Shown here piece by piece: positions 51,376 to 59,425 of a stretch of 64,000 bases of DNA. The position numbers and the translations under genes were made by a program. This stretch comes from Alphaproteobacteria bacterium (GTDB taxonomy: Bacteria > Pseudomonadota > Alphaproteobacteria > Rhodobacterales > Rhodobacteraceae). Each line of letters begins with the position of its first letter. Positions within the stretch are counted from its first letter, which is position 1. The DNA lies in NCBI GenBank assembly GCA_024280735.1, contig JAJRPO010000069.1, positions 47,103-111,102 on the forward strand. The letters are read 5' to 3'. The notes below the pieces were generated by a model. The model saw only the letters and a list, made by a program, of their open reading frames with translations, ran no database searches and was not told the DNA's origin.

Positions 51376-51687
51376 ATGAAACTTATCAACACAACTTCGC
51401 GCGATCTAGGGCTTGACCCTGAAACGGTAATCCCCGCAGGTGGCGCGCTTGAAATTGACGAAAAAGACGCAGAGAAATTCGAGGGTAGCCCTGTCGTGGC
51501 AGGATGGTTGAAGGCTGGTGATCTGGCGGTTGCCAAGCTGGAGAAGGCCAAGCAACCCGCCAAGGCAAAGACAAAAAAGCGCTCGGCTCTTGAGTCGCAG
51601 GCTGAAAAGCTGGCCATCAAATTCAGCGATGAAACAGCCGATGAGCAGCTTATTGCCGACATTAAAGCCGCCAAGGCAAAGGGCTGA
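51376..51687 (+). CDS. Small head-completion region protein
   Basis: 103 residues from MKLINTTSRDLGLDPETVIP with GGAG ahead. An N-terminal beta part (VIPAGGALEIDEKDAEKFEG) precedes a lysine/alanine-rich linker (AKQPAKAKTKKRS) and a C-terminal helix. Such proteins often lie behind the capsid gene; the exact role is unknown. Confidence 0.6.
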   Translation: MKLINTTSRDLGLDPETVIPAGGALEIDEKDAEKFEGSPVVAGWLKAGDLAVAKLEKAKQPAKAKTKKRSALESQAEKLAIKFSDETADEQLIADIKAAKAKG

Positions 51688-51691
51688 ATAG

Positions 51692-52078
51692 ATGCCAACT
51701 GTTGCTGACTGGATCACATACGCGGCGGCGCGCGGCACTGTCATTGCTGACGACACCGATTCCGCTGCCGCGCTGGTTCGAGCAACGGATTACATCACAT
51801 TCAATTACATATCTCGATTTGCGTCGGGGTACGATGCCACGTCCGAAAATGTTGACGAGGCGATTTATGAGGCGGCAAACCTTGAGCAGGCAACGCCTAA
51901 TCTGTTTTTACAGACGTTCACGCCGGATCAGCAAAAGGTCCTGACCAAGGTTGGCGATTTGTCTTGGACCGTGACGGGACGAGCAGGCGGTGCGGATGCC
52001 GCAACGCCAGTTAGCACCAAGATTGAGGCCATGTTGCGGCCTTACAGGAATTACTCCGCTGGGGCGATGGTGGTGTGA
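51692..52078 (+). CDS. Head-tail connector-like protein (DnaT-like annotation family)
   Basis: 128 residues, MPTVADWITYAAARGTVIAD; AAALVRATDYITFNYISRFA. This helical family is often annotated DnaT-like ssDNA-binding protein in phages. Its constant place between capsid and tail completion genes argues for a head-tail adaptor. The stop overlaps the next start (GTGTGA). Confidence 0.7.
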   Translation: MPTVADWITYAAARGTVIADDTDSAAALVRATDYITFNYISRFASGYDATSENVDEAIYEAANLEQATPNLFLQTFTPDQQKVLTKVGDLSWTVTGRAGGADAATPVSTKIEAMLRPYRNYSAGAMVV

Positions 52079-52434
52079 CCGTTGATTACGCCGGAATTGC
52101 TGTAGAGGTTGGCGCGGCACTTGCTGAAACCGGCATGTCCGCCACCATCCTTGAGCAGGGAGCAAAGACAGGTCCGGACCACAACCCCACAATCGGCGAT
52201 GACGTGCCACACGCTTGCACGGTAATGCAAACAGGGTTTACTAAGCTGATCAAGAGCGGGACGCTTGTCGAGGGGGCCGAGGCGGCGTTCATGCTGTCCG
52301 CAGACGGTCTGGGAGTTACCCCAAGCACAGCGCACGGGCTTGACGTTGGCGGGGTGGTGTATAGAATTCTCAAGGTTGACCCATTAGCCCCGGCTGGGGT
52401 TGTGGTTTACTACACTTTGCAGGTTGCGATTTAA
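52075..52434 (+). CDS. Head closure-like protein
   Basis: 119 residues from a GTG overlapping the previous stop. Beta-rich, with GTLVEGAEAAFMLSADGLGV and GVVYRILKVDPLAPAGVVVY, the pattern of head-closure/stopper proteins that seal the portal before tail joining. Assigned from place and composition. Confidence 0.6.
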   Translation: MTVDYAGIAVEVGAALAETGMSATILEQGAKTGPDHNPTIGDDVPHACTVMQTGFTKLIKSGTLVEGAEAAFMLSADGLGVTPSTAHGLDVGGVVYRILKVDPLAPAGVVVYYTLQVAI

Positions 52435-54233
52435 TGGCCAAAGACACCCGCGCACGATTCAACACCGAGGTCGCCAAGATGCGCCCCGATGTGCGCAAGG
52501 CGTTTTTGCAGGCGATTGATGATATTACCTCTATGGCGCAGATCGAAATGGTGGAGGCTGCAATCGCGCGGGGTGACGTTCAGCGCGTCATGCAGGTTTT
52601 GCACCTTGGGCCGGAGTTCTTCGCCCCGCTGGATGATGCAATCAGACGATCATTTTTGCAGGGAGGGGCTTACCAGCTTTCAATGCTCCCAAAGCGCCAC
52701 CCCGCGACAGGCGGGAGGCTGATAGTCAGGTTTCAGGGCAGACACGAAAGGGCAGAGCGTTGGGTGACGGCGGCATCGAGCAAGTCGATTGTGCAGATCA
52801 CCGAGGGACAACAGGAACTGATCCGCGAGGCAATTCAGGCTGGACTAAAGGCGGGGCATAACCCGCGAAAGACCGCGCTGGAATTGGTGGGGCGGGTTGA
52901 TAAGATTTCAGGCAGCCGTAAGGGTGGAGTTATTGGTCTAACCAGCCAAGAGGCCGGATACGTTCGCAATCTTCGCGCAGCTCTGGCGGATCCAGCAACA
53001 GCAAGCGATTACTTCCACAGGAAGGCCAGAGACCGCCGCTTTGATCCGCTGGTGCGCAGGTCCATCAAAACGGGCAAGCGGCTATCACAGGCCGATATAA
53101 ACAGGGTCACGGGTCGATACTCCGACAGATTGCTGAAAGTGCGCGGGGATCGCATTGCGCGCACAGAAACGATGACCGCAATGGATGCGGGCCGGGCTGA
53201 GGGCATGGCTCAACTTATTGATCGCGGTGAGGTTTCCCCCGATGCCGTGACTGGTACTTGGCAAAGTTCAGGCAACGCCAATGTTCGTGATACCCACGCT
53301 AATTTGGACGGTCAGTTGGTTAAGTTTGGGGAGGCGTTCACTAGCATATCGGGGGCCAGAATGAAGCATCCGCGAGACAGTTCTTTGGGTGCCCCCGCGA
53401 GTGAAACTGTAAACTGCGCCTGCTATGTTGGGTGGAAAGTGGATTGGCTGACTGGGGCGCGTGGGCCGACCGAGACCCCAGCGCCTGTGCCGGTAAAGGC
53501 AGAGCGTCGAAGTGTTGGGCGCGGGATTGCAAAGATAGAGGCGGCATTGATAGAAAATAAGGTTGCTGAAAAGGTATCCTTAAAAGGAGTGTCCAAACAG
53601 GGGTATGAAATGTTGGCGGTTGAGCTGGATTATTTGTCGCGCAGGTTTGATGCTGCCCCGCTCCACTATATTGGGCCTTTAAGTAGGCTTGGGTACAGGC
53701 CGCCGAGGAACGCAAACGCGGCCTATTTCCCAACTTTATCTAGTAAAGACGGGAATTTTAATGGTGCGTTTCATGTGCCAACAAAATTTGGAAACTTGAA
53801 GGATAGGGACACGCAAAACGATTATGCTGTTGCTCGCTCAAAAGAGTATGCTGCTCGGCAAAGCTTTGCGTCCCAGCGCCGCCACCTAGACCCACTGGCA
53901 AAGGTTGCCATTGATAAAATGCCAGAGGGCACTTATCTTTACAGCACAAGCACAGAGCTGCGGGGCGCTGACGCCCTGCGAAATACCATCAATCACGAGT
54001 TTGGCCATCACATTCACTTTAATTCGAGCGCGAAAACCAAGATCAACGAGTTTTTGGCAAAAGAAAGACCAATACAGACGGGCTGGGCAGAGGCAATTTC
54101 TGAATATGCCGCCTTGATGAAAGAGGAATATATAGCCGAAGCCTTTGCGCTATTTACGCGTGGGGCTGGGCATCACTATCGGATACACCCTAAGTTGGTG
54201 GCGATATTCAAGGAGGTGGACGGAGATGGGTGA
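52434..54233 (+). CDS. MuF-type head protein with C-terminal zinc metalloprotease domain
   Basis: 599 residues. Residues 1 to about 345 are an SPP1-gp7/MuF head morphogenesis protein: RIARTETMTAMDAGRAEGMA, TWQSSGNANVRDTHANLDGQ and NCACYVGW. After a Pro/Thr linker (TETPAPVPVKAE) follows an unrelated C-terminal domain. It contains HEFGH at 521-525 (in NTINHEFGHHIHF) and a third-ligand candidate glutamate at about 569 (EEYIAEAFALF), a zincin metalloprotease pattern. Known MuF proteins carry varied C-terminal effector domains delivered with the virion, so this one is a candidate injected protease. Overlaps the next ORF by 8 bp. Confidence 0.85.
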   Translation: MAKDTRARFNTEVAKMRPDVRKAFLQAIDDITSMAQIEMVEAAIARGDVQRVMQVLHLGPEFFAPLDDAIRRSFLQGGAYQLSMLPKRHPATGGRLIVRFQGRHERAERWVTAASSKSIVQITEGQQELIREAIQAGLKAGHNPRKTALELVGRVDKISGSRKGGVIGLTSQEAGYVRNLRAALADPATASDYFHRKARDRRFDPLVRRSIKTGKRLSQADINRVTGRYSDRLLKVRGDRIARTETMTAMDAGRAEGMAQLIDRGEVSPDAVTGTWQSSGNANVRDTHANLDGQLVKFGEAFTSISGARMKHPRDSSLGAPASETVNCACYVGWKVDWLTGARGPTETPAPVPVKAERRSVGRGIAKIEAALIENKVAEKVSLKGVSKQGYEMLAVELDYLSRRFDAAPLHYIGPLSRLGYRPPRNANAAYFPTLSSKDGNFNGAFHVPTKFGNLKDRDTQNDYAVARSKEYAARQSFASQRRHLDPLAKVAIDKMPEGTYLYSTSTELRGADALRNTINHEFGHHIHFNSSAKTKINEFLAKERPIQTGWAEAISEYAALMKEEYIAEAFALFTRGAGHHYRIHPKLVAIFKEVDGDG

Positions 54234-54414
54234 AGATTTCTTGGGTAAATTGACAGCAATCGCCCGCGAATCCGTGGGGCATGATGGCCCCTTGGCGGCC
54301 GAAGAATACGAAAAAGCCTTGGACGCCATTGAGGCGGAAGGAAAGAGGATTGGCGCTCCTGAATTTATCGCTGGTGATGTTGGGTCCATGTTGTTGTTGC
54401 GGTTGAAGGCATAA
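54226..54414 (+). CDS. Small protein coupled to the MuF-protease gene
   Basis: 62 residues, MGEDFLGKLTAIARESVGHD; acidic and helical (EEYEKALDAIEAEGKRIG). AAGGAGG lies 9 bases ahead, inside the protease gene. By position it could be an inhibitor or immunity partner of the protease domain, or an unrelated structural helper. No homologue recognised. Confidence 0.6.
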   Translation: MGEDFLGKLTAIARESVGHDGPLAAEEYEKALDAIEAEGKRIGAPEFIAGDVGSMLLLRLKA

Positions 54415-54417
54415 TCG

Positions 54418-54807
54418 TTGCCGCAGACATTTACCGCACAACTTGAAGCCTTCTCTGACAAGGCCAAGAGCAACATCAAGCGGGTTGTTCGGCAGTCCGC
54501 ACAAGATGTTTTTGAAATCGCACAAACCCCCGTGGCCAAGGGCGGCAGCATGCCAGTGAAAACGGGCTTTTTGCGCAACAGCCTAATTGCGGGCCTGAAC
54601 GGATCAACTTCACTCACAGGGCTTAACAGCTATGTTCTGGCGATTGGGCGCATGGAATTGGGTGATGTGGTGTTCGGCGGCTGGACCGCTGAATATGCGG
54701 CGGCACAGGAATACGGGTCACAGGGCAGGGTTGGGCGCTTCTTTATGCGCGGCGCAGCTCAGCAGTGGCAAGCAATAGTGGCGAAAAACGCGAGGGCAAT
54801 TCAATGA
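54418..54807 (+). CDS. HK97 gp10-like neck/tail completion protein
   Basis: 129 residues from a TTG start. The middle TPVAKGGSMPVKTGFLRNSL is typical of gp10-like proteins, followed by GGWTAEYAAAQEYGSQGR and the C-terminal FFMRGAAQQWQAIVAKNAR helix. It lies between the head genes and the tail terminator. Confidence 0.8.
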   Translation: MPQTFTAQLEAFSDKAKSNIKRVVRQSAQDVFEIAQTPVAKGGSMPVKTGFLRNSLIAGLNGSTSLTGLNSYVLAIGRMELGDVVFGGWTAEYAAAQEYGSQGRVGRFFMRGAAQQWQAIVAKNARAIQ

Positions 54808-55205
54808 CTGAAACCGCTATCGCGCAAGCGTTCATGCAGCGCGTAACTGAAACCACGTTAACCGGAAGTCCGCCCATAATTCTACCGCGGCAAAAGGCCA
54901 ACTCAACAACCCCTCGCATTGAAGTTTCAATCGGCCCGACAGCGCCGGACCTCGTGACGTTGGCGGGGGAGAGCGACGTTGATCTGATGTTCCAGATCAC
55001 AGTGGTGATTTCACCAAGCGGCAAGGGCGGCGCGTCCCTGTGGGGTGTGCCAGACGCAATTATTGACGAGCTTGTTGACCGGTTCAAAGTCGGGACCGCC
55101 GTATCGACAGCCAAGGTAGTAACCCGCCCCGCAGTGGCCCCGCACTTTCAAGACGGGTCAGAATATCGGGTGCCGATAACCGTCCGCCTAGAGGCATTTC
55201 TCTAA
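54804..55205 (+). CDS. Tail terminator-like protein (DUF4128 type)
   Basis: 133 residues; ATGA overlap with the gp10-like gene. MTETAIAQAFMQRVTETTLT, a beta-hairpin strand pair (DLMFQITVVISPSGKGG) and VPITVRLEAFL at the end match the lambda U-like/DUF4128 pattern that caps the tail tube. Confidence 0.7.
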   Translation: MTETAIAQAFMQRVTETTLTGSPPIILPRQKANSTTPRIEVSIGPTAPDLVTLAGESDVDLMFQITVVISPSGKGGASLWGVPDAIIDELVDRFKVGTAVSTAKVVTRPAVAPHFQDGSEYRVPITVRLEAFL

Positions 55206-55216
55206 AGGAAAACCCC

Positions 55217-55372
55217 ATGACCAAAAAGAAAGCAACACCACCGCCCCAACGGGTGGAGGTACAGGACAAGCGTGGCAATATCGCCCACCCCCTTGAAACC
55301 GACATTGACGCTTGGCTGGCCAAAGGCTGGCGGCGTGTGACTTCTCAAACTGAAAAAGGACAAAGCAAATGA
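55217..55372 (+). CDS. Very small tail-region protein
   Basis: A 51-residue ORF behind AAAGGAAAA. Basic N-terminus (MTKKKATPPPQRVEVQDKRG), then HPLETDIDAWLAKGWRRVTS. Its stop overlaps the tail tube start (ATGA). Real by start signals and coupling; function unknown. Confidence 0.6.
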   Translation: MTKKKATPPPQRVEVQDKRGNIAHPLETDIDAWLAKGWRRVTSQTEKGQSK

Positions 55373-55845
55373 CCAAAAGTTTCATTGGCCGGACGATCTA
55401 CGTTGTGGCAGTAGTTCCGGCGACAAATAACGCAGCGGGATTCGAGGCTCTCACGTGGGTGAAGGCAGGTGGCCCCCAAGTGCTGCCCCAACTTGGCGTT
55501 ACCCACAGCTTGACGGATGTGCCGGACCTGGAAAGCGGGTTCACCGCTGCGCTCAAGGGCGCGGGGGCGGGCACTGACACCACCGCAACATTCCGCAATG
55601 TACCCAGCGATGCAGGGCAAGCCATCCTGAAAACAGCAGCCCATGACGGCGACGGGTTGATGAGCGTCAAGATCGTGGACGGGTCCGGCGTGAACCAAGC
55701 CCCAGTCACAGGTGACCCCGTTGAGTACGCCCATGGCATCGCGCACAGCTACCAGCCAAACCAAGGTGACACGACTACACATGAGGGCTTCACTGTCGGG
55801 TTCCGCCAGAATGACCTGACCGTCGAAGGCACAGAGCCAGCATAA
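55369..55845 (+). CDS. Major tail tube protein
   Basis: 158 residues. The chain (YVVAVVPATNNAAGFEALTW; VTHSLTDVPDLESGFTAALK; FRNVPSDAGQAILKTAAHDG) is the immunoglobulin-free, beta-barrel phage tail tube type of siphoviruses. It directly precedes the tail chaperones, as expected. Confidence 0.85.
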   Translation: MTKSFIGRTIYVVAVVPATNNAAGFEALTWVKAGGPQVLPQLGVTHSLTDVPDLESGFTAALKGAGAGTDTTATFRNVPSDAGQAILKTAAHDGDGLMSVKIVDGSGVNQAPVTGDPVEYAHGIAHSYQPNQGDTTTHEGFTVGFRQNDLTVEGTEPA

Positions 55846-55876
55846 GGATGATCTGACCGCCGAAGGGCAAGATGAT

Positions 55877-55911
55877 CGGGCTGGGGTGGTGTGGTTTCGC
55901 CGTCCCAGCCC
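55877..55911 (+). terminator. Hairpin behind the tail tube gene
   Basis: GGGCTGGG (55878-55885) pairs with CCCAGCCC (55904-55911), with an 18-base loop. There is no strong T tract. Likely protects or attenuates the tail tube transcript. Confidence 0.5.
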
Positions 55912-55943
55912 ATTGAAACCAAGAAACTGATTGAGGAAATATT

Positions 55944-56438
55944 ATGGATTTTGCACGGATCAACACACAGCGCGATGCGGAGCGCGGGGCAACTTACCAC
56001 GTTGAGTTTATTGCCAATAGCGAGGACAAGTCGGGGGAAGCCCTGTATCACAACGGCAAGCCGATTACGATTGATGTAGTCGGGATTGAAGGGCAGATCG
56101 GTCGGGAAGCCGCTGCGCGTATGGTTAAATCCTTGGATCAAGCCGACGGTCGGAAGGGGCGTCGCGCGAGCAATATGAGCGTCGCTGAAATTCTGCTGTC
56201 AATTGACGGAAAAGACGAAATTAAGGCTTGGTTTTATGCGCGATTGACCACCGGTTGGTCCAATGTTTTCTATCTGGCCGACGACAAGTTTGACGAAGAG
56301 GGTGCGGCCCCCGAGGAGTTAGCCTTTAGCGAAGGCAACGCCTTTATGCTGTATTCAACCCGCCCTTGGATCATGGAGGGTCTGGATAATTTTTTGGCCG
56401 ACAAAATGAACTTCATGCAGAAAGCTGTGATCGAATAA
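55944..56438 (+). CDS. Tail assembly chaperone (gpG-like)
   Basis: 164 residues, GAGGAAAT ahead of the ATG. The N-terminal part INTQRDAERGATYHVEFIAN is a beta domain, then MVKSLDQADGRKGRRASNMS and helices. It stands between tail tube and tape measure, where G-like chaperones coat the tape measure. A T TTT TTG slippery sequence at 56390-56396 near its end lets part of the ribosomes continue in the -1 frame. Confidence 0.82.
   Translation: MDFARINTQRDAERGATYHVEFIANSEDKSGEALYHNGKPITIDVVGIEGQIGREAAARMVKSLDQADGRKGRRASNMSVAEILLSIDGKDEIKAWFYARLTTGWSNVFYLADDKFDEEGAAPEELAFSEGNAFMLYSTRPWIMEGLDNFLADKMNFMQKAVIE
56390..56396 (+). promoter_or_regulatory. Programmed -1 frameshift slippery site
   Basis: T TTT TTG in the gpG-like reading frame (codons AAT TTT TTG) is a classic X-XXY-YYZ heptamer. 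The -1 frame is open from here to 56809, and no ATG, GTG or TTG occurs in it until 56591. Confidence 0.75.
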
Positions 56439-56809
56439 GTCTGGCCGCGCGCCAATTTGGCTGGCTTCACGCCTATCCAAAAACCACCAACCCAGACGGC
56501 ACAATCCGCCAAGAGGACAACAACCGCGCATCTGCATTCATAGGGCAGGGCCTTCCACTGCCGGACCTTACGGGCAGTGAGGAAGCCATCTTGCGGCTGT
56601 TCTTTGAGGTTGGCCCAACTCAAATTAGTCCAATGGGGGAGGCGCCGTTAACGTGGCAGGAGCTGGACGCCTACGCTCGGCAAATGGCCCTTACTTGCGA
56701 GCCGTGGGAATCCTTGCTGCTCATCGAAATGAGCACGGCCTATATGGAGGGCCGTGCTGCTGGTGAAAACCCACTTGGGATAGCACCTATGGAGCAGGTG
56801 GTGGGGTAG
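56396..56809 (+). CDS. Tail chaperone extension (gpT-like), read by -1 frameshift
   Basis: 137 codons in the -1 frame after the slippery site. The part after the gpG stop is coding-like: LAARQFGWLHAYPKTTNPDG, GQGLPLPDLTGSEEAILRLF and PLTWQELDAYARQMALTCEP. The C-terminus has WESLLLIEMSTAYMEGRAAG, a DUF1799-like pattern. The fusion product would have about 288 residues (151 from G plus 137). A TTG at 56591 is the only independent start and would lose the first third. Confidence 0.75.
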   Translation, partial: GRQNELHAESCDRISLAARQFGWLHAYPKTTNPDGTIRQEDNNRASAFIGQGLPLPDLTGSEEAILRLFFEVGPTQISPMGEAPLTWQELDAYARQMALTCEPWESLLLIEMSTAYMEGRAAGENPLGIAPMEQVVG

Positions 56810-56825
56810 GCGGGCGTCTGTTGGG

Positions 56826-57206
56826 CTACTCAGGCGCAATCAAGTTACGGATGTCAAAGACGATAAGTTCTAACCGACTTCCAATAACTGTAATTTCTGC
56901 GGAAATATCCACACCACAACCAGACTTGGGTTGGTAGTCTTGAAACTGACAGCCATCAATCAATTTAAGTTGATTGCGCCCTACGGCTAGAATGACCCTG
57001 TATGCTCGGTCGTTCGACTTGAAAAGTATATCAGGTGGTCCAAGAAAGTTTTTTGAAGCTCCAATCCGACCGGACAACTTAACCTCTTTACCGTGAATTT
57101 CGGCAATCACTGCTTCAATATCCGGCAATTCAGATTGCGCGGAAACGCTAACCGTGTGTCCCACACTCACCAATAAAACAGACGAAAAAATCAAACTACG
57201 AAACAT
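56826..57206 (-). CDS. Exported protein on the opposite strand (moron-type)
   Basis: 126 residues with a signal peptide (MFRSLIFSSVLLVSVGHTVS, cleaved near VSA-QS). The mature part is an OB-like beta domain (VKLSGRIGASKNFLGPPDIL; AYRVILAVGRNQLKLIDGCQ) with two cysteines. It alone is leftward between the chaperones and tape measure, so it needs its own promoter; TTGATA (57260-57265) and AAAAAT (57236-57241) on the minus strand, 18 bp apart, are weak candidates. It is likely expressed by the lysogen. Its function is unknown; periplasmic superinfection exclusion is one option. Confidence 0.7.
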   Translation of the reverse strand: MFRSLIFSSVLLVSVGHTVSVSAQSELPDIEAVIAEIHGKEVKLSGRIGASKNFLGPPDILFKSNDRAYRVILAVGRNQLKLIDGCQFQDYQPKSGCGVDISAEITVIGSRLELIVFDIRNLIAPE

Positions 57207-57210
57207 GCTT

Positions 57211-57229
57211 CACCTCCAATTTGGAGGTG
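57211..57229. repeat. Palindrome containing the ribosome-binding site
   Basis: CACCTCCAA and TTGGAGGTG are perfect 9-bp arms around one base. On the minus strand the GGAGGTG arm is the Shine-Dalgarno of the exported-protein gene, 4 bases before its ATG. The hairpin would hide it. Confidence 0.7.
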
Positions 57230-57265
57230 CTTAGCATTTTTTGTGCTTTCTTGAAAGGCTATCAA

Positions 57266-59422
57266 ATGAGCATTGCCCGTCTCGGAATTGCGGTGGATTC
57301 AAGCCCTGTTCGCCGCGCCAACGCCGACTTAAGTCAGCTCTCCAAGCGTGGTGGCGAGGCTGAACGGTCCACACGGAAGCTGGCCAAAGCCACCGACATC
57401 GCCTATGCGACCATGGCGCGCCTTGGCCGTGTCGCCGGTGTCGCCTTAGCTGGGTTTGCCACAGGAAGCGTATTCCAGGGGGCTATCCGCAACTCAGAAG
57501 AACTTAATCGCAGTATGTTGCGCACAAACGCAATCATCAAAGCGACTGGGGGAGCAGCCGGGCAGAGCGCAAAAAAATTGCATGACGATGCGAGGGCGCT
57601 GGCGGGCGCAACACTTCAAAATACCCAAGGAATTATGCGCGCGCAACAGACGCTCTTGACGTTTCGGAACGTGCAGGGAGATGTGTTCGAGGGGGCGATA
57701 AGGGGCGCTTTGGATCTATCATCAGCTATGGGGCAGGACTTGAATTCTAGCGTCTTGCAGTTGGGTAAGGCGCTAGAGGACCCCGTGCTTGGCATGACAG
57801 CACTGTCGCGGTCCGGCACCGTTTTTACACAATCACAGAAGGATTTGGTTAAGGATTTAGTGGCCGCCGGAAATACGATGCAGGCTCAAAAATTCATATT
57901 ACAGGAGTTGGCAAATCAGTATGGCGGGGTTGCGGCTGCGGAGGCAGCGGGTCTGGCGGGCGCACAAGATATGCTTGCCCAGAAATACGAAGAATTTTCA
58001 ATCAAACTTGCTACGGTTCTTGATTTACTACCAAGGGCCACCTCCTTTTATCGGGGGGCAGCAAGTGCGATTCAGTTCCTGACCGATAACACAGAACGGC
58101 TGCTGACAATTGCAGGGGTCACTGCGGCAGCATTTGGCGGACCGCTGGTTGTATCTTTGGCTGCGGCGGCACTTGGAACGACCACCCTGTCAGGCGCTCT
58201 GCTGTTTCTGCGCGGCGCGATTATTCGCACAGGTATTGGCGTCTTGGTGGTTGCGGCTGGCGAGGCTGTTTATCAGTTTACGCGGCTGGTTAAGGGGGCG
58301 GGCAGCTTTGGTGACGCGCTGAAATTATTAAAAAATGTGGCCATCGAAGTGTTTGACCGCATAACCCTTGCAGCGCAATCCTTACCGCCCGCCATGAGGG
58401 CAGCAAGCAATAATATGGCGTCTTGGTTCTTGCTGTCGTTGCGAGATATGTCCACCGCCTATGACACGTTCATAAATGGGGCTCGCGGTGGACTTGCTAC
58501 TTTTGCGGCATGGATGTCGGGCGGCAAGCAAAGCCGTGAATCGATTTTGGCGAGCGCCGGGGCCGCGTCCAATTTGGAAGGTTCTTTGTTAAAATCCGCA
58601 GGAGCGTATGCGAGCGCCGGTAAGGCGGGCGCGGACATGTCAGCCAAGATCATGGCAAAAGCTACCGCGCCCCTTAAATCCATCCAAGCCCTTTCCGCAG
58701 CAGTTACCCAAACAGAAGATGATTTTGAGGACACAGGCGCGGCTGTTGATCGCGTTGCAAAGAAAATCAAAGATCTTGAGAATTCAAGTGGCGGGGCTGG
58801 GTCCGCTCTTGATGGGGCCAAGGCCAAAGTTGACGCACTCAAAGACAGCGCCAATGATATGAAAAGCACATTCAGGGACGCATTCAAGGGGCTGGCAACG
58901 GGCGCAATGAGTATGGGTGACGCTGTGGCGGGGGTGCTGAATAAGATCGCGGATAGATTGCTGGATGGCGTTTTCGACGGGCTTTGGGATGCCCTTGGCG
59001 GCGGAAAAAGTAAGTCAGGCGGTGGGTTTCTCGGTGATTTGCTTGGCAGCATTTTTGGCAGCGCAAACGGCAATGTTTTCGCAGGTGGCGCGCATGTTCA
59101 GGCATACGCCAACGGCGGCGTTGTGAACGGGCCAACCCTATTCCCGATGAATGGCGGAAGAACTGGCTTGATGGGTGAGGCGGGGCCGGAGGCTATCATG
59201 CCATTGACGCGGATTGGCGGCAAATTAGGGGTTCGCGCGATGACTGGCGGCGGTGGCTCCGACCGGGTTGAGATCGTCATGTACGCGCCGGACGGGGTGA
59301 CAATGGAACAGGTGAGTGGGAAAATCAAAGTGGAACTAAGGAATGCGTCACCCGCAATCGTGCAAAAGTCAGTCAGCGCGGTGCAGCAAGCAAACCGCGC
59401 CAGCAAATCGTTCTTGAGCTAG
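57266..59422 (+). CDS. Tape measure protein
   Basis: 718 residues from MSIARLGIAVDSSPVRRANA with GAAAGG ahead. N-terminal TMP-type segment (LNRSMLRTNAIIKATGGAAG; LSSAMGQDLNSSVLQLGKAL), two long hydrophobic helices in the middle, coiled coil at about 480-560, and a Gly-rich C-terminus with GRTGLMGEAGPEAIMPLTRI, the lambda-like ending. Its length sets tail length; by the usual 0.15 nm per residue this gives about 110 nm. Confidence 0.92.
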   Translation: MSIARLGIAVDSSPVRRANADLSQLSKRGGEAERSTRKLAKATDIAYATMARLGRVAGVALAGFATGSVFQGAIRNSEELNRSMLRTNAIIKATGGAAGQSAKKLHDDARALAGATLQNTQGIMRAQQTLLTFRNVQGDVFEGAIRGALDLSSAMGQDLNSSVLQLGKALEDPVLGMTALSRSGTVFTQSQKDLVKDLVAAGNTMQAQKFILQELANQYGGVAAAEAAGLAGAQDMLAQKYEEFSIKLATVLDLLPRATSFYRGAASAIQFLTDNTERLLTIAGVTAAAFGGPLVVSLAAAALGTTTLSGALLFLRGAIIRTGIGVLVVAAGEAVYQFTRLVKGAGSFGDALKLLKNVAIEVFDRITLAAQSLPPAMRAASNNMASWFLLSLRDMSTAYDTFINGARGGLATFAAWMSGGKQSRESILASAGAASNLEGSLLKSAGAYASAGKAGADMSAKIMAKATAPLKSIQALSAAVTQTEDDFEDTGAAVDRVAKKIKDLENSSGGAGSALDGAKAKVDALKDSANDMKSTFRDAFKGLATGAMSMGDAVAGVLNKIADRLLDGVFDGLWDALGGGKSKSGGGFLGDLLGSIFGSANGNVFAGGAHVQAYANGGVVNGPTLFPMNGGRTGLMGEAGPEAIMPLTRIGGKLGVRAMTGGGGSDRVEIVMYAPDGVTMEQVSGKIKVELRNASPAIVQKSVSAVQQANRASKSFLS

Positions 59423-59425
59423 CAG

